Shown: piece after piece, positions 9,259 to 20,706 of the stretch | How the letters are laid out: every line of letters begins with the position of its first letter | Numbering within the stretch: position 1 is the first letter of the stretch | Origin: Pluralibacter gergoviae ATCC 33028 = NBRC 105706 | GTDB lineage: Bacteria > Pseudomonadota > Gammaproteobacteria > Enterobacterales > Enterobacteriaceae | DNA length: 64,000 nt | Reading direction: 5' to 3' | NCBI RefSeq assembly: GCF_001598855.1 | Contig: NZ_BCZS01000002.1 | Span: 186,001-250,000, forward strand | The notes under the pieces: model-generated | What the model was told of the DNA's origin: nothing | Seen by the model: only the letters and a program-made list of their open reading frames with translations | Database searches by the model: none | Translations under genes and position numbers: made by a program

Positions 9259-9268
9259 AGGGCATTAT
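9259..9268 (+). repeat. right copy of the 10-bp direct repeat bounding the cassette
   Basis: AGGGCATTAT, identical to 3102-3111, lies 41 bases after the helicase stop codon and before the next convergent gene. See the left copy. Confidence 0.4.
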
Positions 9269-9301
9269 CCATGACGGGATATTCAATCTTGCAGACAGCG
9301 G

Positions 9302-9895
9302 CTATTTTAGCCGCTTCTGCACCAATTCACGCTTTCGCTTCCACGATATCCGCCACGCCCGGAGGCATAAGAAATCGTCTACCGCTTGCGCAAACCACCG
9401 GGTATTGAGAAGCGCAATCGAGGCAATACTCAGCCCGGCATTAAGCAAAGCCGTAATCAGATAGAATAGCCGGTTCTCAGTACCGCCGAACGCCTGCGTT
9501 AAAGCAAAAACGATATAGCCTGAAGAGAGCGCAGCCAGGCCGCAGACCAGGATTAAATATCCTGTGAGCGCCCTGGAATATCCTCTGCCGAGCATAATTA
9601 CAGGCGCATATAACAAAGGGCAAAATAGCAGGATACTGGGGACAACGCCGGCCATAACAGCATATTCTGGCCATTCCGCGAGTGTGAAAATGCCCCGCCA
9701 GATAAAGAACAGCGGGTGGGTGAAGCTGATAAGCGCGCAAAACATACTGACCACGAGCGGCCACGAGAACAGGAGCTGATGTCTTATGGCCGGCGAAAGC
9801 GCGTGAGTCATGGGATCGACACCCGGCGCATTTCCTTGCCTGAGCTGCATCTCAAAGCGTTTCATCCGCGCCATGCTGGCTCTGAGCTGCTTCAT
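9302..9895 (-). CDS. hypothetical inner-membrane protein
   Basis: A 197-residue protein of unknown function. After a basic, cytoplasm-like N-terminus of about 40 residues there are about four hydrophobic segments: LLFSWPLVVSMFCALISF, VMAGVVPSILLFCPLLYAPV, LTGYLILVCGLAALSSGYIV and LITALLNAGLSIASIALL. The tail is strongly basic (RISWKRKRELVQKRLK). The ATG at 9893-9895 has AGAGGT 3 bases upstream. It is convergent with the helicase gene and separated from it by the repeat, so I see no reason to count it as part of that cassette. Confidence 0.65.
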   Translation of the reverse strand: MKQLRASMARMKRFEMQLRQGNAPGVDPMTHALSPAIRHQLLFSWPLVVSMFCALISFTHPLFFIWRGIFTLAEWPEYAVMAGVVPSILLFCPLLYAPVIMLGRGYSRALTGYLILVCGLAALSSGYIVFALTQAFGGTENRLFYLITALLNAGLSIASIALLNTRWFAQAVDDFLCLRAWRISWKRKRELVQKRLK

Positions 9896-9982
9896 GTCAC
9901 CTCTGATAGATATAAAGTGGACTTACCGCAGCTGAATTGTAACCCGTCTGTTGCTTAAAATCGCCCGATCTAAAACGACTAA

Positions 9983-10000
9983 AGCAGCCCGCGGGCTGCT
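9983..10000 (-). terminator. hairpin after phoX-like gene
   Basis: AGCAGCCC-GCGGGCTGCT is a strong GC-rich hairpin 15 bases past the phosphatase stop. On the minus strand it is followed by a T-rich run (TTTAGTCGTTTT). T residues also follow on the plus strand, but no plus-strand gene ends here. Confidence 0.6.
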
Positions 10001-10014
10001 CTGTTTCTTAATGC

Positions 10015-11988
10015 TTAACTACCTATCACCCCGCCATCCTCTTTCACAATCACCACCGTTGCCGACCTCGGCCTCCCGTCGGCCCGGCCGTCCGGCCAGT
10101 TGGAGACCGCCCGCGGATTGGCGGGATCGGTAATATCGTCGCCGCCTTCGCCCGGATGCTGAATGTTGATAAACAGCGTGCGGTTATCCGGCGTAAAGGC
10201 GATGCCGGTGATTTCGCAGCCGCAGGGGCCGGTGAGGAAGCGGCGGTAGTCGTTGCTGCCGGGGAGGGTCGCCACCATCTGGTTGTTGCCCATGCCTTCG
10301 TAAGCCTTTTTATTGATGGTGCTGGAGGAGACGTCGGTCTGGATCCACAGTACGCCGCGGTGGTCGAAGGCGAGGCCGTCGGGGCTGCCGAACGCCGCGC
10401 CCTGCATATTGCCTTTGCTTGCCGGGTCGGCGCTGTCGGGGCGTCCGGCCAGCACCAGAATGTCCCACGCAAAACGCGCGGCGGCCGGATCCGAGCCGTC
10501 TTCGCGCCAGTGCATGATGTGGCCGAACAGATTATTGGCGCGCGGGTTGGCGGCGTCCGGCGGTGCCTTGCCTTCTTTACCGCGATCGCTGTTGTTGGTC
10601 AGCGTGCAGTAGACGCTGCCGCTGGCGTGGGGATCGACGGCGATCCACTCCGGGCGATCCATTTTGGTGGCCCCCACCGCGTCGGCGGCCAGCCGGGTTT
10701 TGATCAGCAGATCCCCCTGGCTGTCGAAGCCGTGGGCCTGATCCAGGCCGTTTTCACCGAACGTCAGCGGCAGCCAGTCGCCGGTTCCGTCCGGGTTGAA
10801 GCGGGCGACGTACAGCGTTCCCGACGTCAGCAGGTCCATGCCGGCCCGGCGATCGGCGGGATCGTATTTTTTATCAGAGACAAATTTATAGATGTACTCG
10901 AACTTCTGATCGTCGCCCATGTACACCACCGCCCGCTTATCGGCCGCCAGGGTGACGGCGGCGCCTTCGTGCTTGAAGCGGCCGAGCGCCGTGTGCTTGC
11001 GCGGCGTGGAGTGCGGATCGTAGGGATCGATCTCCACCACCCAGCCAAAGCGGTTCGGCTCGTTGGGGGTCTTATCGACGCTGAAGCGGTCATCCACTTC
11101 GCTCCAGCGGTAGGAGGCGTCGCTGTCGCTGATACCGTAGCGTTTCTCAAGCGTCGTGGCGGCGGCTTTTTTAACAAAAATATCCGACCAGTTCTCTTCG
11201 CAGGTCAGGTAGGTGCCCCACGGCGTGCGGCCGTTGGCGCAGTTCTGCATGGTGCCGAGCACGCGCTCGCCCAGCGGGTCCGCCGCCGTTTTCATCAGCG
11301 TCTGGTGGCGGGCGGGGCCGGTGAGCAGCATCGGCGTATTGACGGTTATCCGCCGGGCAAAGGCCGAGGGGCGCACCACCTGCCAGCCGCTGTCCGCCTT
11401 CTTCACTTCAATCACCGACACGCCCATGGCGTTCTGCCCCTTGCGCGCCTTGTCCAGGCTCCAGTCGGCGGTGCCGTCTTTGAACAGCATGCCGTTATCA
11501 ATGTATTCGTGGTTGAGGGCCAGCAGGCCGTGGTCCGGGCCGTCGCCGCCCTGCGGCAGGCTGAACCAGGCCATGCCGTCGTGGTGCATACCGGCCTGCA
11601 GCGCCTGCTCGTCGCTGCTGTTGCTGGCGTCCGGTTTGAAGTCGGGCATCCCGCCCGCGATACCGGTGGCGTCGCCCCAGCGGTAAAAGGGGCGCGCGAC
11701 GTAGCCCGGCGGCACGGTGACGGTATCCGCCGTGGAGACGGGAATGCTGGTAAATCCCAGCGCCACGGCCTTCGCCAGCGGCGTGGTCTGCGGAGCAGAC
11801 GCTAAGGCGCTGCCGGTGCCGGTCAGAAAGGGAAAAGCAACGCCGGCCCCGGCCACCGCGCCCAGCTGCAGAAAGCGGCGGCGTGAGAGGTAGGCATCTG
11901 CCACCTCCGAAAACGCCGGATTGACGCTGCGGTTGCTGATATCGGCGCGGTGCTCGTTTTTGAAAACGGATTTTAGCGGTCTGCCCAT
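10015..11988 (-). CDS. phoX: PhoX-family alkaline phosphatase, Tat-exported
   Basis: A 657-residue member of the PhoX/DUF839 family of calcium- and iron-dependent periplasmic phosphatases. The N-terminus has a twin-arginine signal: SRRRFLQLGAVAGAGVAF at about residues 35-52, followed by cleavage near ALASA. The rest shows family features: LALNHEY, TPWGTYLTCEENWSD, EIDPYDP with a GRFKHEGA segment, and LFINIQHPGE near the end. The ATG at 11986-11988 has AGGA 7 bases upstream. Expected role: release of phosphate from organic phosphomonoesters in the periplasm. I found no convincing Pho box upstream. It is a single-gene unit. Confidence 0.87.
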   Translation of the reverse strand: MGRPLKSVFKNEHRADISNRSVNPAFSEVADAYLSRRRFLQLGAVAGAGVAFPFLTGTGSALASAPQTTPLAKAVALGFTSIPVSTADTVTVPPGYVARPFYRWGDATGIAGGMPDFKPDASNSSDEQALQAGMHHDGMAWFSLPQGGDGPDHGLLALNHEYIDNGMLFKDGTADWSLDKARKGQNAMGVSVIEVKKADSGWQVVRPSAFARRITVNTPMLLTGPARHQTLMKTAADPLGERVLGTMQNCANGRTPWGTYLTCEENWSDIFVKKAAATTLEKRYGISDSDASYRWSEVDDRFSVDKTPNEPNRFGWVVEIDPYDPHSTPRKHTALGRFKHEGAAVTLAADKRAVVYMGDDQKFEYIYKFVSDKKYDPADRRAGMDLLTSGTLYVARFNPDGTGDWLPLTFGENGLDQAHGFDSQGDLLIKTRLAADAVGATKMDRPEWIAVDPHASGSVYCTLTNNSDRGKEGKAPPDAANPRANNLFGHIMHWREDGSDPAAARFAWDILVLAGRPDSADPASKGNMQGAAFGSPDGLAFDHRGVLWIQTDVSSSTINKKAYEGMGNNQMVATLPGSNDYRRFLTGPCGCEITGIAFTPDNRTLFINIQHPGEGGDDITDPANPRAVSNWPDGRADGRPRSATVVIVKEDGGVIGS

Positions 11989-12234
11989 TGCGGCTTCCTG
12001 TTATTGTGACGTTAAGAGGTGAATGTGCTGACCAGACTAAGAATAGTTTGTTACAAATTAATAACAGGTATGGGGAAAGATTGCCGGATGTGTCCGGATC
12101 GGCGCCGCGGCCTCCCTGCCGCACTTGTACGCCGCAGAATTAAAAAGCAATCTCCGGAGTGTTTTGCCACGCGAAAGCGGCCACACTGCGACTGTGTTAC
12201 TCTCTTTTCAGCCACAGCGCAGAGGACGGTTATG

Positions 12235-13286
12235 ATGTCAAAACGTACCCCCTGGGCCACCGACGATGCCCGCTGGCAGGCGGTGGTCGAGCGCAACAAA
12301 GCCGCTGACGGACACTTCGTCTACGGCGTGCGCACCACCGGCCTCTACTGCCTGCCGTCCGGTTCTGCGCGTCTGCCAAAGCGCGAGAATGTTGAGTTCT
12401 TCGACTCGCCGGCAGAGGCCGAATCGCAGGGCTATCGCCCCGGCAAGCGCTTTCTACGCCAGCAGGCGAGCGATCCGGCGGCGGCCATTGCCCGCGCCTG
12501 CCGCTATATCGAAGCGTGCGACGATCCGCCGACCCTGGCCGATATCGCCGCCCGCGCGGGAATGAGCGCCTTCCACTTTCACCGCCTGTTCAGGGCTGCC
12601 ACCGGCCTGACGCCGAAGGCCTATGCCGCCGCGCACCGCAGCCAGCGCCTGCGCGGCCGGCTGCGCGAGGCTCAGCGCGTCACCGATGCTTTCGTTGATG
12701 CCGGCTTCGGCTCCAGCGGCCGTTTTTATGAAAGCGCGCCGGCGATGCTCGGCATGACGCCGAAAAACTGGCGGGCCGGAGGCGAGGGCGTGCGCATCTG
12801 GTTTGCCCTCGGGGCCTGCTCGCTGGGCGATATTCTGGTGGCGCAGAGCGCAAAGGGTATCTGCGCCATCCTGCTCGGGGAGGATGCCGACGCTCTGTTG
12901 CGCGAGCTGCAGGACAGCTTCCCGCAGGCGGAGCTGGTGGGCGGCGACGCGGCGTTTGAGCAGGTCGTTGCCCGGGTGGTGGGCTTTATCGAGCATCCGC
13001 AGGCTGGCCTCGGGCTGCCGCTGGACATCCGCGGCACCGCCTTCCAGCAGCGGGTGTGGCAGGCGCTGCGCGATATTCCGCCGGGGGCTACCGTCAGCTA
13101 CGCCGAGGTCGCCCGCCGCATCGGTTCGCCGAATGCCGTGCGCGCCGTCGCCGGGGCCTGCGCCGCTAATAAACTGGCAGTGGCGATCCCCTGCCACCGG
13201 GTGGTGCGCAACGACGGCGCACTGTCGGGCTACCGCTGGGGCGTCGAGCGCAAGCGGGCGCTGCTGGAGAAAGAGGCGAAGGCCGG

Positions 13287-13290
<4 letters not shown>
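12235..13290 (+). CDS. ada: Ada DNA-methyl transferase/regulator with a degraded N-terminal zinc site
   Basis: Collinear with E. coli Ada (354 residues). N-terminal methyl-phosphotriester domain (about 1-80), AraC-type HTH (about 95-175, with [18 protein letters not shown]), and C-terminal O6-methylguanine transferase with the IPCHRVVR active site intact. Of the four N-terminal zinc cysteines only the acceptor position (codon 12349-12351, TGC) remains. Positions equal to E. coli C42, C69 and C72 are Gly (12361), Gly (12442) and Phe (12451). The N-domain therefore probably cannot bind zinc, take up a phosphotriester methyl group or switch Ada into an activator, while base repair may persist. 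ATGs at 12232 and 12235 both fit AGAGG at 12221. Its stop codon shares the palindrome CTAG with prpR on the other strand. No alkB follows. Confidence 0.85.
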
Positions 13291-14888
<1,598 letters not shown>

Positions 14889-14904
14889 AGCGAATCACCG
14901 AGTT

Positions 14905-14952
14905 TGTTTCATGAATGTTGCAATTTTAACCGATGAAACGCGTTATGAAACG
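14905..14952 (+). promoter_or_regulatory. inverted GTTTCAT/ATGAAAC repeats, likely PrpR binding sites
   Basis: GTTTCAT at 14906-14912 is mirrored by ATGAAAC at 14933-14939 and again at 14945-14951, just upstream of prpR and about 100-145 bases before the sigma54 promoter of prpB. Known PrpR enhancer sites lie in this same divergent gap. The assignment to PrpR is inference from position and symmetry. Confidence 0.55.
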
Positions 14953-15049
14953 CGAGCCGTTGCACCTTTTCACCATTCTCTTAGCTCAGTGAATAATAAA
15001 GTGATTTTTTTCATGGCGTTAGTCAGTAAGGCTGGTGAGATCCGTTTTC

Positions 15050-15065
15050 TGGCATACCTCTTGCT
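15050..15065 (+). promoter_or_regulatory. sigma54 (-24/-12) promoter of prpBCDE
   Basis: TGGCATACCTCTTGCT matches the sigma54 consensus TGGCAC-N5-TTGCW, with GG and GC at the required spacing. It lies 38 bases before the prpB start, as expected for a PrpR-activated operon. Confidence 0.85.
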
Positions 15066-15103
15066 CCTTTGTGTTTACATTTAAATAACAAAAGGGTGCT
15101 GCC

Positions 15104-15994
15104 ATGGGCACACGATCACCGGGACAGGCGTTTCGCGCCGCCCTCAGTAAAGAGAAGCCGCTGCAGATTGCCGGCGCGATTAACGCCAACCACGCCCTGC
15201 TGGCGCAGCGGGCGGGTTTTGAGGCGATTTACCTTTCCGGCGGCGGCGTGGCGGCGGGTTCGCTGGGCCTGCCGGATCTCGGCATCTCCACGCTCGACGA
15301 CGTGCTGACCGATATCCGCCGCATTACCGACGTCTGCCCGCTGCCGCTGCTGGTCGACGTCGACAGCGGCTTCGGCGCCTCGGCGTTTAACGTCGCCCGC
15401 ACCGTGAAGTCGGTGAGCAAGGCGGGGGCCGCCGCGCTGCATATTGAGGATCAGGTGGGCGCCAAGCGCTGCGGCCACCGCCCTAACAAGGCCATTGTGC
15501 CAACGGCGGAGATGGTGGACCGCATTAAAGCGGCGGTGGACGCCCGCCCCGATGACGATTTCGTGATTATGGCCCGCACCGACGCCCTGGCGGTGGAGGG
15601 GCTGGAGGCCGCGCTGGAGCGGTCGATGGCCTACATCGAGGCCGGGGCCGACATGCTGTTTCCCGAGGCGATCACCGAGCTTGCGATGTACCGCCAGTTT
15701 GCCGACGCGGTGCGGGTGCCGATCCTCGCCAATATCACCGAGTTCGGCGCCACGCCGCTGTTCACCACCGAGGAACTGCGCTCGGTGAACGTGGCGATGG
15801 CGCTCTATCCGCTGTCGGCGTTTCGTGCTATGAACCGCGCGGCGGAGCGGGTCTACGGCGCCCTGCGCCGGGACGGGACCCAGCAGGCCGTTATCGACAG
15901 CATGCAGACCCGCAGCGAACTCTACGACAGCATCAACTACTACCAGTTTGAAGAGAAGCTCGACGCCCTGTTCGCCAGGGGCGGCGGCCGCTAG
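15104..15994 (+). CDS. prpB: 2-methylisocitrate lyase
   Basis: Cleaves 2-methylisocitrate to pyruvate and succinate, the last step of the 2-methylcitrate cycle, in the cytoplasm. 296 residues, as in E. coli. Visible are DVDSGFG (metal and substrate site), the catalytic KRCGHRPNK loop and HIEDQ. First gene of prpBCDE, preceded by the sigma54 promoter; prpC starts 59 bases downstream. The ATG at 15104 has an AGGG-type ribosome site. Confidence 0.95.
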   Translation: MGTRSPGQAFRAALSKEKPLQIAGAINANHALLAQRAGFEAIYLSGGGVAAGSLGLPDLGISTLDDVLTDIRRITDVCPLPLLVDVDSGFGASAFNVARTVKSVSKAGAAALHIEDQVGAKRCGHRPNKAIVPTAEMVDRIKAAVDARPDDDFVIMARTDALAVEGLEAALERSMAYIEAGADMLFPEAITELAMYRQFADAVRVPILANITEFGATPLFTTEELRSVNVAMALYPLSAFRAMNRAAERVYGALRRDGTQQAVIDSMQTRSELYDSINYYQFEEKLDALFARGGGR

Positions 15995-16053
15995 GGCCGC
16001 GCAGCAAGCCTTACCCTACACCTGCATTACCAAAAAATAAGAATGAGGCCAGT

Positions 16054-17220
16054 ATGAGTGAAACGACCCTTTTACAAAGTACGAATGGCAGTAAACCGAA
16101 AAAGTCCGTCGCCCTCTCCGGCGTGCCGGCGGGCAATACCGCCCTCTGCTCGGTAGGCCGCAGCGGCAACGATCTGCACTATCGCGGCTACGATATTCTC
16201 GACCTTGCCCGCCACTGCGAGTTTGAAGAGGTGGCCTGGCTGCTGATCCACGGCAAGCTGCCCAACCGCGATGAGCTACTGGCCTATAAGACCCGGCTGA
16301 AGGCGCTGCGCGGGCTCCCCGCCAACGTGCGCACGGTGCTGGAGTCGCTCCCCGCCGCGTCGCATCCGATGGACGTGATGCGCACCGGCGTGTCGGCGCT
16401 GGGCTGCACCCTGCCGGAGAAGGAGGGGCACACCGTCTCAGGAGCGCGGGATATCGCCGATAAGCTGCTGGCCTCGCTGGGTTCCATCCTGCTCTACTGG
16501 TATCACTACAGTCACAACGGCGAGCGCGTTCAACCGGAGACCGACGATGACACGGTCGGCGGCCACTTCCTGCACCTGCTGCACGGCAGGGCGCCGTCGG
16601 AGAGCCACATTAAGGCGATGCACGCTTCGCTTATCCTCTACGCTGAACACGAGTTCAACGCCTCGACCTTTACCAGCCGGGTGATCGCCGGCACCGGGTC
16701 GGATATCTATTCCGCTATTATCGGCGGCATCGGCGCGCTGCGCGGGCCGAAGCACGGCGGCGCCAACGAGGTGTCGCTGGAGATCCAGCAGCGCTACGAG
16801 ACCCCCGACGAAGCCGAGCAGGACATTCGCCGCCGCATTGAAAACAAAGAGGTGGTGATCGGCTTCGGCCATCCGGTCTACACGATTTCCGATCCGCGCC
16901 ACGAGGTGATCAAGACCATCGCCCGGCAGCTGTCGCAGGAGGCCGGATCGATGAAGATGTACGACATCGCCGACCGGCTGGAGGCGGTGATGCAGGAGAC
17001 CAAGAAGATGTTCCCCAACCTCGACTGGTTCTCGGCGGTCTCCTACAACATGATGGGCGTCCCCACCGAGATGTTCACTCCGCTGTTTGTGATGGCCCGC
17101 GTCTGCGGCTGGTCGGCGCACATCATCGAGCAGCGGCAGGACAACAAAATCATTCGCCCTTCGGCCAACTACACCGGACCGGAAGAACGCCCCTTTGTTG
17201 CCCTGGCGCAGCGCCCGTAA
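16054..17220 (+). CDS. prpC: 2-methylcitrate synthase
   Basis: Condenses propionyl-CoA with oxaloacetate to 2-methylcitrate. 388 residues, the standard length of the short citrate-synthase family. Catalytic features are present: GPKHGGANE (active-site histidine), GFGHPVY (second histidine) and the C-terminal [15 protein letters not shown] region with the aspartate-bearing segment ahead of it ([12 protein letters not shown]). Second gene of prpBCDE; prpD follows after 20 bases. PrpC is told apart from housekeeping GltA by its length and its operon. Confidence 0.95.
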   Translation: MSETTLLQSTNGSKPKKSVALSGVPAGNTALCSVGRSGNDLHYRGYDILDLARHCEFEEVAWLLIHGKLPNRDELLAYKTRLKALRGLPANVRTVLESLPAASHPMDVMRTGVSALGCTLPEKEGHTVSGARDIADKLLASLGSILLYWYHYSHNGERVQPETDDDTVGGHFLHLLHGRAPSESHIKAMHASLILYAEHEFNASTFTSRVIAGTGSDIYSAIIGGIGALRGPKHGGANEVSLEIQQRYETPDEAEQDIRRRIENKEVVIGFGHPVYTISDPRHEVIKTIARQLSQEAGSMKMYDIADRLEAVMQETKKMFPNLDWFSAVSYNMMGVPTEMFTPLFVMARVCGWSAHIIEQRQDNKIIRPSANYTGPEERPFVALAQRP

Positions 17221-17240
17221 TCTTTAAAAAGGAAACCGTG

Positions 17241-18692
17241 ATGTCTCAGCCTGTTGCCGCGCAGCGCGCACCCTTTGACCGGGAAATGGTCGATATTGTT
17301 GATTACGTAATGAACTACCGCATTGAGTCCGACGTTGCCTGGCGCACCGCCCACTACTGCCTGCTGGATACCCTCGGCTGCGGGCTGGAGGCGCTGGAGT
17401 ACCCGGCCTGCAAAAAGCTGATGGGGCCCGTTGTTCCCGGCACGGTGGTGCCGAACGGCGCCCGGGTGCCCGGCACCCAGTTTCAGCTCGATCCGGTGCA
17501 GGCGGCCTTTAACATCGGGGTGATGATCCGCTGGCTCGACTTTAACGACACCTGGCTGGCGGCGGAGTGGGGGCATCCCTCCGATAACCTCGGCGGCATT
17601 CTGGCGGTGGCCGACTGGCTGTCGCGTAGCGCGGTGGCCGCCGGCAGGCCGCCGCTGACCATGAAGGCAGTGCTGAACGGCATGATCAAGGCCCACGAGA
17701 TCCAGGGCGTCATCGCCCTGGAGAACGCCTTCAACCGCGTCGGGCTGGATCATGTCCTGCTGGTGAAGGTGGCCTCTACCGCCGTGGTCGCAGAGATGCT
17801 GGGCCTGAGCCGGGAAGAGATCCTCAACGCCGTGTCGCTGGCGTGGGTAGACGGCCAGGCGCTGCGCACCTATCGCCACGCGCCCAACGCCGGCAGCCGC
17901 AAGTCCTGGGCCGCCGGGGACGCCACCTCGCGGGCGGTGCGCCTGGCGCTGATGGCGTGCACCGGCGAGATGGGCTATCCCACGGCGCTGACGGCTAAAA
18001 CCTGGGGCTTCTACGATGTCTCTTTTAAAGGCGAGGTGTTCCGCTTCCAGCGCCCGTACGGCGCTTACGTGATGGAGAACGTGCTGTTTAAAATCTCCTT
18101 CCCGGCGGAGTTCCACGCCCAGACCGCCGTCGAGGCGGCGATGACCCTGCACCACAGGATGCGCGAGGCCGGTAAATCGGCGGCGGATATCGAGCGGGTC
18201 ACCATCCGCACCCACGAAGCCTGTATCCGCATTATCGACAAGCAGGGGCCGCTCAATAACCCGGCCGACCGGGACCACTGTATTCAGTATATGGTCGCGG
18301 TGCCGCTGCTCTGGGGGCGGCTGACCGCCGCCGACTACGAGGACGGCGCAGCGGCCGATCCGGCGATTGATGCTCTGCGCGCCCGCATTGAATGCCGGGA
18401 AGACCCGCAGTTCACCCGCGACTATCACGACCCGGACAAGCGCTCTATCGCCAACGCGCTGACCGTGACCTTCGCCGACGGCAGCCGCCTGGACGAGGAG
18501 GTGGTCGAGTATCCCATCGGCCACGCCCGCCGCCGCGAGGAGGGTATTCCGCTGCTGGTAGAGAAGTTCAGGACCAACCTGGCGCGCCAGTTCCCGGCCC
18601 GCCAGCAGCAGCGCATCCTCGACGCCTCGCTGGACAGAGCGCGGCTGGAGCAGATGCCGGTCAATGTGTACCTCGACCTGTTCGTTATCTGA
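17241..18692 (+). CDS. prpD: 2-methylcitrate dehydratase
   Basis: Dehydrates 2-methylcitrate to 2-methyl-cis-aconitate, which aconitase then hydrates. 483 residues from the ATG at 17241, the same as E. coli PrpD. A GTG at 17238 is in frame, but AGGA 7-8 bases before the ATG favours the ATG. The MmgE/PrpD fold shows [16 protein letters not shown] and [16 protein letters not shown]. Third gene of the operon; its stop is 13 bases before the prpE start. Confidence 0.95.
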   Translation: MSQPVAAQRAPFDREMVDIVDYVMNYRIESDVAWRTAHYCLLDTLGCGLEALEYPACKKLMGPVVPGTVVPNGARVPGTQFQLDPVQAAFNIGVMIRWLDFNDTWLAAEWGHPSDNLGGILAVADWLSRSAVAAGRPPLTMKAVLNGMIKAHEIQGVIALENAFNRVGLDHVLLVKVASTAVVAEMLGLSREEILNAVSLAWVDGQALRTYRHAPNAGSRKSWAAGDATSRAVRLALMACTGEMGYPTALTAKTWGFYDVSFKGEVFRFQRPYGAYVMENVLFKISFPAEFHAQTAVEAAMTLHHRMREAGKSAADIERVTIRTHEACIRIIDKQGPLNNPADRDHCIQYMVAVPLLWGRLTAADYEDGAAADPAIDALRARIECREDPQFTRDYHDPDKRSIANALTVTFADGSRLDEEVVEYPIGHARRREEGIPLLVEKFRTNLARQFPARQQQRILDASLDRARLEQMPVNVYLDLFVI

Positions 18693-18705
18693 TCCGGAGG
18701 CCGCT

Positions 18706-20592
18706 ATGTCTTATGAATCCTGGTATCAGCGCTCGATTAACGATCCCGGCGGTTTCTGGGCGGAGCAGGCCGGCCGCATCGACTGGCAAACGCCGTTTAC
18801 CCGCGCGCTGGACTACGATAACCCGCCGTTCGCGCGCTGGTTCTGCGGGGGCACCACCAACCTGTGCCACAACGCCGTCGACCGCTGGCTGGCGAGCCAG
18901 CCCGAGGCGCTGGCGCTAATCGCCGTCTCGGCGGAGACCGGTGAGGAGCGCACCTTCACTTTTCGCCAGCTGCACGCCGAAGTAAACCGGGCGGCGGCGG
19001 TGCTGCTGACGCTCGGCATCGGGCGCGGCGACCGGGTGCTGGTCTATATGCCGATGATCGCCGAGGCGCAGATCCTTCTGCTTGCCTGCGCGCGCATCGG
19101 CGCTATCCACTCGGTGGTGTTCGGCGGCTTCGCCTCCCACAGCCTGGCGGCGCGCATCGACGACGCGCGCCCGGCGCTGATTGTTTCCGCCGATGCGGGC
19201 AGCCGGGCGGGGAAAATCATTCCGTATAAGCCGCTGCTGGACGCGGCCATCGACCAGTGCCGCTACGCGCCGCGGCACGTGCTGCTGGTGGACCGCGGCC
19301 TGGCGGAGATGCGCCCGGTGGCGGAGCGCGACGTGGACTACGCCCTCCTGCGCGAGCAGCACCTGAACGCAGAGGTGCCGGTCACCTGGCTGGAGGCCAG
19401 CGAGGTCTCCTGCATTCTGTATACCTCCGGCACCACCGGCAGGCCCAAAGGTGTGCAGCGCGACGTCGGCGGCTACGCGGTGGCGCTGGCGACCACCATG
19501 GCGACGATTTTCGGCGGCCGGCCCGGCGGCGTCTTCTTCTGCACCTCGGATATAGGCTGGGTCGTGGGTCACTCCTATATCGTCTACGCCCCGCTGCTGG
19601 CGGGCATGGCGACGGTGGTGTTTGAGGGCACGCCGGTCTGGCCCGACTGCGGCGTCTGGTGGCGCATCGTCGAGAAGTACGGCGTCAGCCGGATGTTTTC
19701 CGCGCCCACCGCCGTGCGGGTGCTGAAGAAATTTCCCACGGCGCAGATCCGCTCTCACGATATCTCCTCGCTGGAGGCGCTCTACCTCGCCGGTGAACCG
19801 CTGGACGAACCGACCGCCGCCTGGGTTACGGAGACGTTAGGCATTCCGGTGATTGATAACTACTGGCAGACCGAGTCCGGCTGGCCGATCATGGCCCTCG
19901 CCCGCGCGCTGGACGACCGGCCGTCGCGCCCCGGCAGCCCCGGTGTACCGATGTTTGGCTACAACGTGCAGCTGGTAAACGAAAGCAGCGGCCAGCCCTG
20001 CGGCGTCAACGAAAAGGGTATGGTGGCGATTGCGGGGCCGCTGCCGCCGGGCTGCATTCAGACTATCTGGGGCGACGACCGGCGCTTTATCGACACCTAC
20101 TGGTCGCTGTTCGACCGACCGCTGTACGCCACCTTCGACTGGGGCATCCGCGACGCCGACGGCTACTACTTTATCCTCGGGCGCACCGACGACGTGATCA
20201 ACATCGCCGGGCACCGCCTCGGCACCCGTGAAATCGAAGAGAGCATCGCGGGCTACGGTAACGTCGCCGAAGTGGCGGTGGTCGGCGTTAAGGATGCGGT
20301 TAAAGGCCAGGTGGCCGTCGCCTTCGTCATCCCAAAGCAGGGCGACAGCCTGATCCTGCCCGACGTCGCGCAGCAGGAGGCGCAGGCCATCCAGCAGCAG
20401 GTCGGCGAGCAGATAGGATCCTTCGGGCGGCCGGAGAAGGTGTACTTCGTATCCCGCCTGCCGAAAACCCGATCCGGGAAGATGCTGCGGCGCACGATGC
20501 AGGCGCTGTGCGAAGGGCGCGATCCGGGGGATCTGACGACCATTGAGGATCCGGGGGCGCTGGGGGAGGTGAGGCGGGTGCTGGGGGAGTAG
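18706..20592 (+). CDS. prpE: propionyl-CoA synthetase
   Basis: Activates propionate to propionyl-CoA with ATP and CoA through a propionyl-AMP intermediate, feeding PrpC. The start is the ATG at 18706, with GGAGG 5 bases upstream, giving 628 residues as in E. coli. AMP-binding motifs are YTSGTTGRPKG (P-loop), the YWQTESGWP block and, at the C-terminus, PKTRSGK, whose lysine is the acetylation target in known acyl-CoA synthetases. Last gene of prpBCDE. Confidence 0.95.
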   Translation: MSYESWYQRSINDPGGFWAEQAGRIDWQTPFTRALDYDNPPFARWFCGGTTNLCHNAVDRWLASQPEALALIAVSAETGEERTFTFRQLHAEVNRAAAVLLTLGIGRGDRVLVYMPMIAEAQILLLACARIGAIHSVVFGGFASHSLAARIDDARPALIVSADAGSRAGKIIPYKPLLDAAIDQCRYAPRHVLLVDRGLAEMRPVAERDVDYALLREQHLNAEVPVTWLEASEVSCILYTSGTTGRPKGVQRDVGGYAVALATTMATIFGGRPGGVFFCTSDIGWVVGHSYIVYAPLLAGMATVVFEGTPVWPDCGVWWRIVEKYGVSRMFSAPTAVRVLKKFPTAQIRSHDISSLEALYLAGEPLDEPTAAWVTETLGIPVIDNYWQTESGWPIMALARALDDRPSRPGSPGVPMFGYNVQLVNESSGQPCGVNEKGMVAIAGPLPPGCIQTIWGDDRRFIDTYWSLFDRPLYATFDWGIRDADGYYFILGRTDDVINIAGHRLGTREIEESIAGYGNVAEVAVVGVKDAVKGQVAVAFVIPKQGDSLILPDVAQQEAQAIQQQVGEQIGSFGRPEKVYFVSRLPKTRSGKMLRRTMQALCEGRDPGDLTTIEDPGALGEVRRVLGE

Positions 20593-20653
20593 GGGGAGGT
20601 CCGTAATCGTACGCAGCGTCTTGTTTTAAAGGATACGCTGCCGAAATAAGATG

Positions 20654-20675
20654 GCTGCCTGATTCAACAGGCAGC
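20654..20675 (+). terminator. hairpin after prpE
   Basis: GCTGCCTG-attcaa-CAGGCAGC forms a perfect 8-bp stem 62 bases after prpE. No clear U-run follows, so it may be a weak terminator or an mRNA 3' stabiliser. Confidence 0.4.
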
Positions 20676-20706
20676 GGGAGAGACTTTGCCCGGGCGGAGG
20701 CCATCA

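Noticed and set aside
10156-11805. 549-codon open frame on the plus strand antisense to the phoX-like gene
   Set aside because: Composition is A/V/G/R-rich shadow of a high-G+C gene; no domain; the minus-strand product has a Tat signal and family motifs.
12171-12182. Ada box before ada
   Set aside because: GAAAGCGGCC resembles AAAGCGCA only in part and no second element stands at a fitting distance.
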